DNA from: Theobroma cacao
Taxonomy: Eukaryota; Streptophyta; Magnoliopsida; Malvales; Malvaceae
DNA: 64,000 nt
Reading direction: 5' to 3'
Assembly (NCBI RefSeq): GCF_000208745.1
Contig: NC_030853.1
Span: 25,535,744-25,599,743 of the forward strand
Within the stretch, counting starts at the first letter, position 1. The number at the start of each line of letters is the position of its first letter. Under the pieces are notes generated by a model. The model saw only the letters and a program-made list of their open reading frames with translations. It did no database searches and had not been told where the DNA came from. The position numbers and the translations under genes were made by a program. This document shows, one piece after another, positions 55,217-64,000 of the stretch.

Positions 55217-56692
55217 ATGGTTGTTTTTTCTCATTGCTTTGTGGTTGCTTTCTTGTGTGTTCTTCTTGTAGATAGTGTTGTGATTGCTAATTATCCTCAA
55301 GTTAATGGAGTTGACAAGGGTTTGCTTCATCGTTCATCTTTGTTTGAGACCAATGGAGGTCGTTTTTTACATGAAAAAAATAGGGATTTAGGTGGTGATT
55401 TTGGCGGAGGTGGGGGTGTCACAGGTGATTTTAGTGGAAGAAAAGGTATTGGTAGGGGTGTTGGCAACCTTAATGGTGAAGCAGAATGGAAGCTAAGTGG
55501 TGGCCATAGTCAAGGTGGAGGACTATTTGGTGGCATAAATGGTGGCCACAAGCTTGGTGCAATAGCAGGAGGTGGACTTGGTGGTGGCAGTCTTGGGGCT
55601 GGTGTTGGTGGAGGGTTGGGTAGTGGGGGAGGCCTAAGTGGTAGTGGTGGACTTGGTGGTGGACAAAGAACTGGAATGGGTGGTGTTGGTGTCGTTGATG
55701 GTGGAGCTAAAGGTGGATTAAGTGGTGCTAGCAGCCTTGGTGGTGGAGTAGGAGGGCAGTTAGGTGGTGGCCATGATATAGGCGGAGGACATCATGGTGG
55801 TCATGGACATGGCCACAAACTTGATGGAGGTGCAAGAGGTAAATTAGGTGGTGGGCTTAGTGGAGGTGGCGACATTGCTACTGCTAATGGAGCTAGTGCT
55901 AGAGGTAGTCTCGGAGGTAACGCTAGAGTAGTAAGAGGGCATGATGCAAGTGGTGGAGGAGGATTAGGAGGTAGTGTAAGCGGTAGTGCCAATGGTGGTG
56001 CTAAGGGTGGAGGAGAACTTGGTGTTGCTGATGGAGTTAATGAAGGAGTCAGAGCTAATGGTGGATTTGCCAAAGGAGAAGGAGTAGGTGGTGGAGGTGG
56101 TGTCAATGGTGGTGTTAAGGGTGGAGGAGAATTTGGTGTTGCTGATGGAGTCAATAAAGGAATCAGTGTTAATGGTGGATTTGCCAAAGGTGTAGGAGTA
56201 GGTGCAGGGCTAGGGGCTAGTGGAGGAGGCTTCGTGGGCAGTGTTAATGGTGGTTCTAAGGGTGGAGGAGAAGTTGGTGTTGTTGGTGGAGTCAATAAAG
56301 GAATCAATGTTAATGGTGGATTTGCCAAAGGTGTAGGAGTCGGTGATGGGCATTGGGTTGGTGGAGGAGGCTTAGGAGGTAGTTTTAATGGTGGTGTTAA
56401 TGGTGGAGGAGAAGTTGGTGTTGCTAGTGGAGTCAATAAAGGAATTAGTGTTAATGGTGGATTTGCCAAAGGTGTCGGAATAGGTGGTGGGCTTGGGGGT
56501 GGTGGAGGCGGTCAAGGAGGCTTAGGAGGCGGTGTCAATGGTGGTGTTAAGAGTGGAGGAGAATTTGGTGTTGCTAGTGGAGTCAATAAAGGAATCAGTG
56601 TTAATGGTGGATTTGCCAAAGGTGTAGGAGTAGGTGGTGGGTTTGGGGGTGGTGGAGGAGGCCTAGGAGGCAGTGTCAATGGTGGTGCTTAG
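55217..56692 (+). CDS. Secreted glycine-rich repeat protein (cell-wall type)
   Basis: 491 residues, intronless. A clear signal peptide (about 1-24, hydrophobic core VVAFLCVLLVDSVVI) is followed by a short non-repetitive segment (25-60) and then Gly-rich sequence to the end. Residues about 60-255 are irregular GG-x runs with a His-rich patch (GGHHGGHGHGHK). Residues about 260-491 are five tandem repeats with core GGGEFGVADGVNKG-x-x-VNGGFAKG. It belongs to the loosely defined glycine-rich cell-wall structural proteins; an apoplastic, wall-associated role is inferred. The TAG that ends the frame replaces the repeat's AAG Lys codon, and 34 further in-frame codons follow to a TAA at 56795-56797, so the ancestral protein was probably longer. 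Start: first ATG after the TATA box. Confidence 0.85.
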   Translation: MVVFSHCFVVAFLCVLLVDSVVIANYPQVNGVDKGLLHRSSLFETNGGRFLHEKNRDLGGDFGGGGGVTGDFSGRKGIGRGVGNLNGEAEWKLSGGHSQGGGLFGGINGGHKLGAIAGGGLGGGSLGAGVGGGLGSGGGLSGSGGLGGGQRTGMGGVGVVDGGAKGGLSGASSLGGGVGGQLGGGHDIGGGHHGGHGHGHKLDGGARGKLGGGLSGGGDIATANGASARGSLGGNARVVRGHDASGGGGLGGSVSGSANGGAKGGGELGVADGVNEGVRANGGFAKGEGVGGGGGVNGGVKGGGEFGVADGVNKGISVNGGFAKGVGVGAGLGASGGGFVGSVNGGSKGGGEVGVVGGVNKGINVNGGFAKGVGVGDGHWVGGGGLGGSFNGGVNGGGEVGVASGVNKGISVNGGFAKGVGIGGGLGGGGGGQGGLGGGVNGGVKSGGEFGVASGVNKGISVNGGFAKGVGVGGGFGGGGGGLGGSVNGGA

Positions 56693-56797
56693 GGTGGAGG
56701 AGAATTAAGTGTTGCTGGTGGAGTTAATAAAAGAGTCAGATTTAATGGTGTATTTGCCAAAGGTGGATTCGTTGCTGCTGCTGGTGGTCGACACTAA
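55994..56797 (+). repeat. Coding minisatellite, about 141-bp unit
   Basis: Units start at 55994, 56108, 56249, 56390, 56540 and 56681 (lengths 114, 141, 141, 150, 141 and a partial last one), each beginning GGTGGTG/TTCTAAGGGTGG-like. All lengths are multiples of three, so the frame is kept. Expansion by unequal exchange is likely. Confidence 0.95.
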
Positions 56798-57989
56798 TAC
56801 ATATTGCATGCAAACAAAACTCTAGTAGTAAAGTGTAATTGCATATCCTTGAAGATATGTAGAAGTTCTTATAGTTCTTTGTTTGGTTAAATGCTAAATT
56901 AGGGATTCTTATATGATATATATATATATATATATTAGGGTATGACTGTAAGACCTGTTAGATTTTCATGCAAGCGTGCATGAGAAGTTTGTAAGCTTGT
57001 AATCTATATTATATATCTTCTTGATATCAAGTACAGAGAAGATCAGAATAACTTTTTCTTCACGTATTCCCAACCTGATAGATTATGAAGCAGAGGATCA
57101 ATTATTTTGAGATTGTATAAAGTTTGAAACCAGCATAATGAAACCCACTGATCACAAAGATTTTAAGGTAAAACCATGTACATAGTATTATAGCTTTCCA
57201 AGTAGCTAACAACATTGTAAGTTGTAGCTTGGAAATTGATATTATCTTGGTGTTATGATATAATTCTCTTACTTTTCATTCGTGGCTTACATTTTTATAT
57301 TTGAGTTATATATGTTTGTTTTGCATGGTACCGAAAGGGGAGGAAGACAAAAGTGTTGTCTTCTTTTTTTAGTTGATTATTTTTCTGAAAAAAAAAACAC
57401 AAGTTTAAGCAATTTTTTTTTTTTAAAAAGCTGATAGTTCATTGAACAAAAGAAACGTAACTATAAACCATCAAGGAGGAAGCCCAACCTTCAACCTCCA
57501 AACCATCAACAAGTTCAAGCAATTAGACAAGTATATATTCAGGCGGTGTCAATTTATTTAAGCAATGTTTGGTAGGGAGGAAGGAAAATGGAGAGAAAGG
57601 AATTAGGTGAGGAAAGGAAAAAGGAGGAGAGATAGGAAAATCATTTTGTTTCCCTGAATTTGATCCGAAGGGTGGAAAATAGAGGAAAAGAAAGAGATCA
57701 TGTGCAAAATTATGAATAAAATCATTAATTTAAGTTGAACGGATATTTTCCTTCCTCTTTTCCAAGGATTGGATTTGAGAGTAGTGAAAATTACAAATTC
57801 ACTCATTTTCCTTCCTGCCTTCCTCCAATTTCCTTCTTACCAAACAAATAAAATGATGAAAGAAAGTAATTATTCCTTTCACTCCTTTTTTTTTTTTTTC
57901 TTTTTCCCTCCTACCAAACACAGCGTTTTCTCATATTTCCCAAAAACCGTTTCTAACTGCTAAGTTTAGTCCTCGCAGTACAAATGTTT

Positions 57990-58330
57990 TAACTCTGTTT
58001 CCTGTTCAGCCTAATTTTCCCCGATTTTCAATCTTTTTGTCCCAGAAAAACAGAGAGCCATTTCAACAGGTTCAAAGAATGTATCATGTTGAATCATTAT
58101 GTCCTTGAAAACTAACTGCCAAATTTAGGGAAAAAAATTCAAGCTTTAATAAAGACATCAATAACGACAGCGAGCAACAAGAAAAGGCCAGGTTGCTTTT
58201 GGACTTAGGTTCTGGCGAAAATCTTCTTGTTTTCTTGTTGAGGGATTGCCATCTCAGTGTAATTTTCCAGTGTATATTTAGGGTCACTGCATTCTCCATC
58301 TAAATCTTTTCATTCTCTAAAATTCTAATT
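57990..58330 (-). pseudogene. Truncated duplicate of the PPR gene 5' end
   Basis: The minus-strand frame from the ATG at 58299 reads MENAVTLNIHWKITLRWQS, matching the PPR start MENALTLNLRCKITLRWQS. Nucleotide similarity continues for about 40 bp more (AAAAGCAACC-GGC) and then jumps to sequence matching the PPR intron (CAAATTTAG, GTTCAAAGAA words near 58080-58130 versus 38090-38165). Most of exon 1 is missing, as are all PPR repeats. Retention of intron sequence shows a DNA-level copy, not a retrocopy. Any product would be about 71 residues and is unlikely to work. Confidence 0.85.
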
Positions 58331-58529
58331 TATACTTTTTTAGATCAAATTACATGAAACAAAAGAAACTGACAAATATGGATACTTCACATTTAAATTG
58401 TAGTAATCCAAAGATTTTATTATAACTATAAATACAATATTTACCCTAGGCTAACTTTTCTTTTGGCCTCCTGTTTCCATCATTACTCAACCCACCAACT
58501 TCTAACGTCAATTAATTTCAGAATAAAAA

Positions 58530-59330
58530 AACGAAATCTGCTTCAGGTTTTGAAAGGCTAAGGGAATTTTCTGATCCATTAATGGTGCTGTGTGATGGCT
58601 GCTGGTTTTTTGGAGCTGTTTGATGGTGTTCTTTTATGGGTTGGTTTTCCGTGGAGCTTTCGGTGTGTGATTTTGCTTTCTGGGTTCTGTGCTCTGTGGT
58701 TGTAGTGGATTGATTGGACCTCTGTGATGGTGATCTTCTTTGGGTCATGTTCGTGTGGTTCTTTTCCTGTGTTATGTACCCTGCGTTTCTTGCATGCCCT
58801 TTGGATGCAGTGACTTTTTCTTTGTGATGACTTCTTTTTCTGGTTGTGTGCGCTGCTTGCTGCTTTGGGTTACGGCTGAGTGGTGCTGTTGACTTGGTTT
58901 CCAGTTCACAGGGATCTGTGTCCCCCCATCTGTTCCGTGGGATGCAGGGACTCTGCTTCGGGATGGCTTCCTGTGATCATGCTGTTAGGAAGCCGGTAGG
59001 CTTTCTTCAAAGCCCTTGTTGGTTGTTTTTGAGAAATAGGGGGTGGTTTGTGCTTTAGGATGAATGATTCATTATGCAGTTTTCATTCTTGTAGTGTTGT
59101 GTCCGTCTAGCCTTGTGGACCTGATTCTATGCCTCTTTTTACTGTTTCGAGGAAATGAGGTGATTGTATATACTATGATAGATTTAAGGGGTTTATGACC
59201 CCTACCGCCTATAGGTTGTGTGCGATTAACTCTTTTGACAATTGTATAGTTCTCTTTTACCCAAATCAAGTCTGAATGCTATGCAAAGTTTTTTTTAAAT
59301 GAAAGAGACTTGGAATGGCACTTTGGCCAA
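58530..59330 (+). other. GT-rich block resembling LINE-like segments
   Basis: Strongly GT-biased on the plus strand, as in the 50.0-50.9 kb block, with no continuing reading frame and no identifiable domain. Possibly another degraded retroposon; not proven. Confidence 0.25.
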
Positions 59331-59637
59331 CAAACAGCATTTAAAAAAAAAACGAAGTCTGCCCTTTTTTTCCAAGAGAAGACCACCTCTCACCCTATTT
59401 CTTTCTTTTTAAGGAAAGACCATACCTTCCATGTCACACAATAGTAAGATGTACAAATAATAATAATAATAATAATAAATGTGATTACAAAAGTAAAGGT
59501 AATGAGTAAAATGTAAAATTGACAACTAGGCATCCAACTCACAAGATAAAAAATTTTGATCAAGACACTCAAATCAAGATCTTTTTTATTATTTATTCTC
59601 GACGCCAAGGGTTACAATAATGACCTCTTTTCTTTTA

Positions 59638-61227
59638 TCAAGATAAAAGAGGAGGAATGCTTTGTTCATGTTTAAAGAAATTTTCAGGATCAATTATTGT
59701 TTTAACTTGTACTAATTTATCAAAATTATTCTTAAAATATTTACGGCCCCAAATACGTGCTTGAACATAACTTGTGTTGCCTTTGTTGTTAACTCCGATG
59801 TCATTGTCTCTGTAATTAATGTATGCCTGTCGTGGAGATTTAGAGACAAAAGAGTTCATGAAACTGTAAAGTTTTCTGATCCAAGTTATGTACCTTCTAG
59901 ATTTTATGTTGTCTTCTTGTTGCCAGCCCACAGTGTATACAATTTTGTATAAGTTGCCAGCTCTGTGTGGAAATGGAGTTGCAGACTCTGTAATCTCATC
60001 CATTTTTCCCCCATAAGCAATAAAACCTATAACAGCAGATTCTGCATCTTCTTCATAAAGTTTTGACCATATCTCTTCGAGTGCAGTCTCAGGAATAGGT
60101 TTTTTCACATAATCAGATTTTGTTTTGAAAGATGGACCATTAAGAGTAGTCTTGTAACTCCTGTCGAGTAAAATATCCAACGATTTATTTTGAATTTGGC
60201 CAAAGTAGAGAATAGATTCGATCCAACTCATTTCAGTGCAATCTTCCTTCACTAACCCAAGCTCAGGAAATCTCTCTTGCATCAATGGAATGAGCTCATC
60301 AATGCCACCAAGAAAAAAGGAGCTAAAGGAAGCCAGAATTGTTCTTTTGCCATCTTGACTAGAATTTACCCTTCTCATTGTAACAGCAGAGAACATATCA
60401 TCAGGAAGTTTGTGCGCAACGTATTGCCAACGGTGAACAAGTTTAGTTGCATTTTGTTCCAAGGTCCTGCTAATCCTGAATACCGTCACAGTCGCCGGAA
60501 CAGAAACCAACTTTACTTTCCATGCGAGGACAATTCCGAAGCTACCCCCTCCACCTCCTCGAATAGCCCAAAACAGATCTTCCCCCATGGATTCTCTGTC
60601 AAGAATTCTTCCATTAACATCGATAAATAGAGCATCGATTATATTATCCACGGCAAGACCATATTTTCGAAATAATAAACCATAACCTCCTCCGCTGAAG
60701 TACCCACCAATACCCACAGTATGACAAACACCAGCTGGAAAGGCAAGAGTTCTACTTTTTTGGGCAATTCCATAGTAAAATTCACCAAGAATTGCACCAG
60801 ATTGAATCCATGCAACTTTATTCTTGTCATCAATGTCAACTGATCGAAAGTTGACCAAATCAACGATGATAAATGGAACATGAGAGACATAAGAAAGACC
60901 TTCAAAATCATGGCCACCACTTCGAATTCTAATTTGAAACCCATATTTTCTTGAGCAATGAATTGATGCTTGAATATGGGAAGTATGCTTTGGTGTTATA
61001 ATGATCAAAGGTTTAGGGGTAGTTGGTTCAGAGAACCTAAGATTTTGAATAGAAGACTCCAAAACAGATGAATATGAAGAATTATTTGGCGTGTAGATGA
61101 CTTTAGAGATGGGAGATGTGTCCTTGGAATGAAAAGAAGAAAGGCAATGAAGAAAATCATTCTCATGCGCATTCGCTGAAATTGCCCATGACAATGAGAC
61201 GAGAACAAGCAAAAGAAATGGAGACAT
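59638..61227 (-). CDS. BBE-like FAD-linked oxidase, copy 3
   Basis: Intronless, 529 residues, clearly the same subfamily as copies 1 and 2 but more diverged. Signal peptide about 1-20 (FLLLVLVSLSWAISANA). Flavin-linking His106 (RSGGHDFEG) and Cys168 (PAGVCHTVGIGG), gatekeeper Val171. The BBE domain has YGGKMDEITE, PFPHRAGNLYKI and YINYRDNDIG. The C-terminus KHEQSIPPLLS is shared with the other copies. An intact open frame with conserved cofactor residues argues for function; substrate unknown. Separated from copy 2 by 13 kb containing the glycine-rich gene and retroposon debris. Confidence 0.95.
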   Translation of the reverse strand: MSPFLLLVLVSLSWAISANAHENDFLHCLSSFHSKDTSPISKVIYTPNNSSYSSVLESSIQNLRFSEPTTPKPLIIITPKHTSHIQASIHCSRKYGFQIRIRSGGHDFEGLSYVSHVPFIIVDLVNFRSVDIDDKNKVAWIQSGAILGEFYYGIAQKSRTLAFPAGVCHTVGIGGYFSGGGYGLLFRKYGLAVDNIIDALFIDVNGRILDRESMGEDLFWAIRGGGGGSFGIVLAWKVKLVSVPATVTVFRISRTLEQNATKLVHRWQYVAHKLPDDMFSAVTMRRVNSSQDGKRTILASFSSFFLGGIDELIPLMQERFPELGLVKEDCTEMSWIESILYFGQIQNKSLDILLDRSYKTTLNGPSFKTKSDYVKKPIPETALEEIWSKLYEEDAESAVIGFIAYGGKMDEITESATPFPHRAGNLYKIVYTVGWQQEDNIKSRRYITWIRKLYSFMNSFVSKSPRQAYINYRDNDIGVNNKGNTSYVQARIWGRKYFKNNFDKLVQVKTIIDPENFFKHEQSIPPLLS

Positions 61228-61291
61228 TGAAAAGTGAGAAGGTTTGTTTTCTGAACTTGATTTTATGCATATCTGTTTATCAGGATTTCCC

Positions 61292-61302
61292 TTATTTATA
61301 GT
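61292..61302 (-). promoter_or_regulatory. TATA box of BBE-like copy 3
   Basis: CTATAAATAAG on the minus strand about 65 bp upstream of the ATG, the same CTACTATAAATRA block as in the other copies. Confidence 0.6.
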
Positions 61303-63016
61303 AGAGAGAGCAATGCTTGCACACGGCTTTGAGGATGTGAACCTCTTGGCTCCAGGGTGCTTTGAAAAGTCTGAAGACTATTAGGCAAAGCATATTAAGG
61401 AAGCCCATTAATTTTCCTCGAAAATTTTGGCCGACTTGGACTTTGGATAAGACCATAAGCGAAGCCTCAAAATCTAGATGAGTCATATCCATGAGATTTT
61501 GACCGTATCATCTAAATCGAGTGACGCATTTAATATTTAAAAAAGTATATATCTAGCTTTAGCTCGAGCATCTAGATCCAGCAAATTTCAATCTCCAAAT
61601 TTGAAACGTGTTTTTTATCGGTTAATTGAACCAAAATGGACAATTCTAGCGGACAAGACAAGAGAAAGTGGCCGTAAATATAATAATAAACAAACATTTT
61701 GATTTCAAATATTCCAAATATATTTATCGTGTTGTATGAAAATAAGGAAACGTGTTTTTGGGTAAACTCATTTAATAAATGTTGATTGTCGATAATTCTA
61801 ATTAATGATTTACTGATTCACCTATAAGATTTTATTTGACTTTCAAATAAAATATGACAACTGTTATAGAGTATATAACTTGTTCACCCAAATAAATTAA
61901 TTTCTTCTTTGTTTTTTTTTTTTCTTTACTTCACCGCCAAAACAGGAATACTTTTGAGAAACTTGTTGCTCTAAATAATTCATCAGAAAAAGTTAATGCA
62001 ATAGGTATTGTAAGCAATGATATTATTACCCCATTAGATTCTATCAAATCTTTGAGGACCCAAAAAGAAAAGACGGGTGGGCATCAATGAATCTTTTGTC
62101 CCGAGAGGATCCAAAGTTTAGCCAAAACAGGTGGCGGTAAGACATGATTAACCTTGCTAGTTGCTATTACAGCCGTGTGGATATCTTGTTTGAGATTGAA
62201 TTTTGATTTTGTTTCAATTAGGTTTATATTTGATTGTTCGTATATTTAACAATGACTTAAAAAAACAGTATTATATAGATATATATGTATATAGTGTGTG
62301 TGTGTATGTAAGGAAGTATGTTTATGTAGATGTGTTTCTTTACAAAACAATAAAAAGAATAATTTCTCTAGACTATTTATAAAAGGTGTATTTATTTAGA
62401 GATAATTGTAATTTATATAATTTTTTTAGTTCAATTATACAATTAATTCTTAAAAAATTAATAAATTAGAAAAATATAAAAATTTAATTTATACAAATTA
62501 TTGTATAGAGATTGAATTCACATTTTTTTTATAAAGGATAGAAATTAATTGTATAATTTAATCTTTTTTATATATCCAGCTTGTCACATAATTTAGTAGA
62601 TACTTTATTCACATCTTTGGCGCAGCTTGTTGGTATTTAATCTGAACAAATCCTTTTGGGTTCATTTCAAAAACATAAAATAAGAACTTAAGAGAGTACA
62701 TATTATATATTTCAAATCTCCCTTAAACACATGATCGGACAAAAATTAAGACTTTTATAAAAAGGTGAGATTTATATGATCAAATTATAAAGAGCATTAA
62801 GATCAGTTGCATTATATAACAATAAAAAATCTAAAGATCTCCTTAAATATAAAGAAAAGAATATCCTATTCATTGCACATCACAATATTGAGTAAAAATT
62901 TGGCAGATAAATGCTAAAATTTTATTTTAGACAAAACCTATAATTATAAACCAAAACGAATTCATGGTACATAATTTATTAGAATACATATTCAATTTAT
63001 GATATGATCTTCAGGA
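61303..63016. other. Spacer between BBE-like copies 3 and 4
   Basis: AT-rich, with a (TG)n-like tract near 62297-62308. Left part is the copy 3 upstream region. No other gene is seen. Confidence 0.7.
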
Positions 63017-64000
63017 TTAGGAAAATAAAAGAGGAATACTTTGTTCATGCTTAAAGAAATTTTCTGGATCAATTTTCGTCTTAACATATACCAACGTATC
63101 AAAATTATTCTTAAAATATTTACAACCCCAAACTCTAGCTTGTGCATAACTTGTGTTATCTTTATTATTCATTCCGATATCAAAATCTCTATAATTAATA
63201 TACGCTTCTCGTGGAGATTTCGAAACAAAGGAGCTCGTGTACCTGTAAAGTTTCCTCATCCAACTTATATACCTTTGAGAATTTATATTGTCCTCTTCTT
63301 GCCAGCCGACTCTATATACGATTTTGTACAAATTGCCAACTCTATGTGGGAATGGTGTTGCAGTCTCCGGAATTTCGTCCATTTTGCCTCCGTAAGCAAT
63401 AAAATTTAAACTTGCAAATTGTGCTTCTTCCTCGAGAAGTTGGGACCATATCCCCTCGAATACATATTCAGGAATAGGTTTCTTCACATAATCAGATTTT
63501 GATTTGAAGGAAGGACTAAGAAGAGGACTCCTGTAACTCCTGTCAAGTAAAATATCTAAAGTTTCATTTGGAAGTTGGCCGAGATAAAGAATAGATTCAA
63601 TCCAGCTCATTTCAGTGCAGTCTTCCTTAACAAGTCCAAGCGCAGGGAATCTCTCTTACATTAATGAAATGAGCTCATTTACACCACCAAGAAACAAGGA
63701 ACTAAAGGAAGCTTGAATAGTCATCTTCCCCTCTTGACTAGAATTCACCCTTGTCACTGAAACGACAGAATATATATTGTATGGAAGCTTGTGTGCAATG
63801 GATTGCCAACGATGAAGAAGTTGGGTGGCATTTTGTTCCAAGGTCCTGCTGATTGAGAATACAGTCACAGTGGTTGGAACGGGAACCAACTTTACTTTCC
63901 ACGCAAGGACAATACCGAAGCTACCCCCTCCACCTCCTCGAATGGCCCAAAATAAATCTTCTCCCATGGATTTTCTGTCCAGAACTCTCCCATTAACATC
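63017..64000 (-). pseudogene. BBE-like copy 4 with nonsense codon, 5' end off window
   Basis: Minus-strand frame open from the right edge (DVNGRVLDRKSMGEDLFWAI) to 63659, where the Gln codon CAA of the conserved ELIPLMQERFPELG block is TAA (63656-63658). The same frame then continues without further damage for 216 codons to the normal C-terminus (KHEQSIPLLFS). The BBE domain words YGGKMDEIPE and YINYRDFDIG are kept. A single C-to-T change explains the lesion, so inactivation is recent, or the base is an error or allele. The flavin-linking residues lie off the window. Confidence 0.85.

Larger units (their letters stand above)
56798..59637. other. Intergenic between the glycine-rich gene and BBE-like copy 3
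   Basis: Begins with the 3' UTR of the glycine-rich gene (a TA repeat at about 56918-56935). 57405-57500 is a minus-strand poly-A-type tail. 57540-57960 has no gene. 57990-58330 is the PPR 5' duplicate. 58530-59330 is GT-rich and resembles the LINE-like blocks. 59390-59637 is the copy 3 3' flank with an (AAT)n tract at about 59457-59477. Confidence 0.65.

Noticed and set aside
55801..56469. 222-residue proline/threonine-rich frame antisense to the glycine-rich gene
   Set aside because: Gly codons GGN read as Pro-type codons on the opposite strand; it is a mirror of the repeats with no promoter or signal of its own.

Overview
This window is a stretch of plant nuclear DNA, very probably from a woody core eudicot. 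The genes are split by many introns with AT-rich interiors and GT-AG borders (plus two GC-AG introns), intergenic DNA is AT-rich with poly-A-tailed retroposon debris, and every recognised gene is a typical angiosperm family. Nothing prokaryotic (operons, CRISPR, Shine-Dalgarno sites) is present. The exact species cannot be read from the sequence; some protein wording recalls Malvaceae, but that is only an impression.

Layout. 1-11.7 kb: minus-strand 5' three quarters of SECRET AGENT (SEC), a TPR-containing protein O-GlcNAc transferase, with 20 exons visible and the 3' end off the left edge. 13.3-16.9 kb: complete 12-exon minus-strand ROF1/FKBP62-type immunophilin (three FKBP domains plus TPR), with a heat-shock-element-like site upstream. 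17-20.6 kb: AT-rich spacer with foldback elements. 20.6-28.1 kb: complete 12-exon plus-strand SEC23 COPII coat subunit (772 aa). 29.7-35.3 kb: plus-strand PRD1, a meiotic double-strand-break factor (9 exons, about 1295 aa). 36.8-38.6 kb: convergent two-exon PPR gene (504 aa). From memory, SEC23-PRD1-PPR matches Arabidopsis At4g14160-At4g14180-At4g14190, so this is a conserved microsyntenic block.

From 39 kb rightward the DNA is accessory in character: a 1-kb foldback transposon, then a berberine-bridge-enzyme-like (BBE-like) FAD oxidase cluster on the minus strand. Two intact copies form a 3.3-kb tandem duplication (41.4-46.3 kb) and are followed by a decayed BBE 3' fragment (47.1 kb). A third intact copy lies at 59.6-61.2 kb and a fourth, carrying a nonsense codon, runs off the right edge. 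Between the two BBE groups are about 8 kb of LINE-type debris (including a minus-strand reverse-transcriptase relic), a secreted glycine-rich repeat protein gene whose last repeat carries a stop codon, and a truncated duplicate of the 5' end of the PPR gene.

The left half holds housekeeping functions: O-GlcNAc signalling, chaperoning, ER export, meiosis and probably organelle RNA metabolism. The right half holds a lineage-expanding oxidase family and cell-wall protein typical of defence or wall metabolism. I see no convincing multi-gene novel system. The most unusual items are the two GC-AG introns, the in-frame nonsense codons in the glycine-rich and fourth BBE genes, the PPR 5' duplicate, a small spliced antisense ORF beside PRD1, and an unrecognised decayed protein fragment at 53.5-53.8 kb. 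Exon borders were placed by eye from splice consensus and protein family continuity, not from transcript data.
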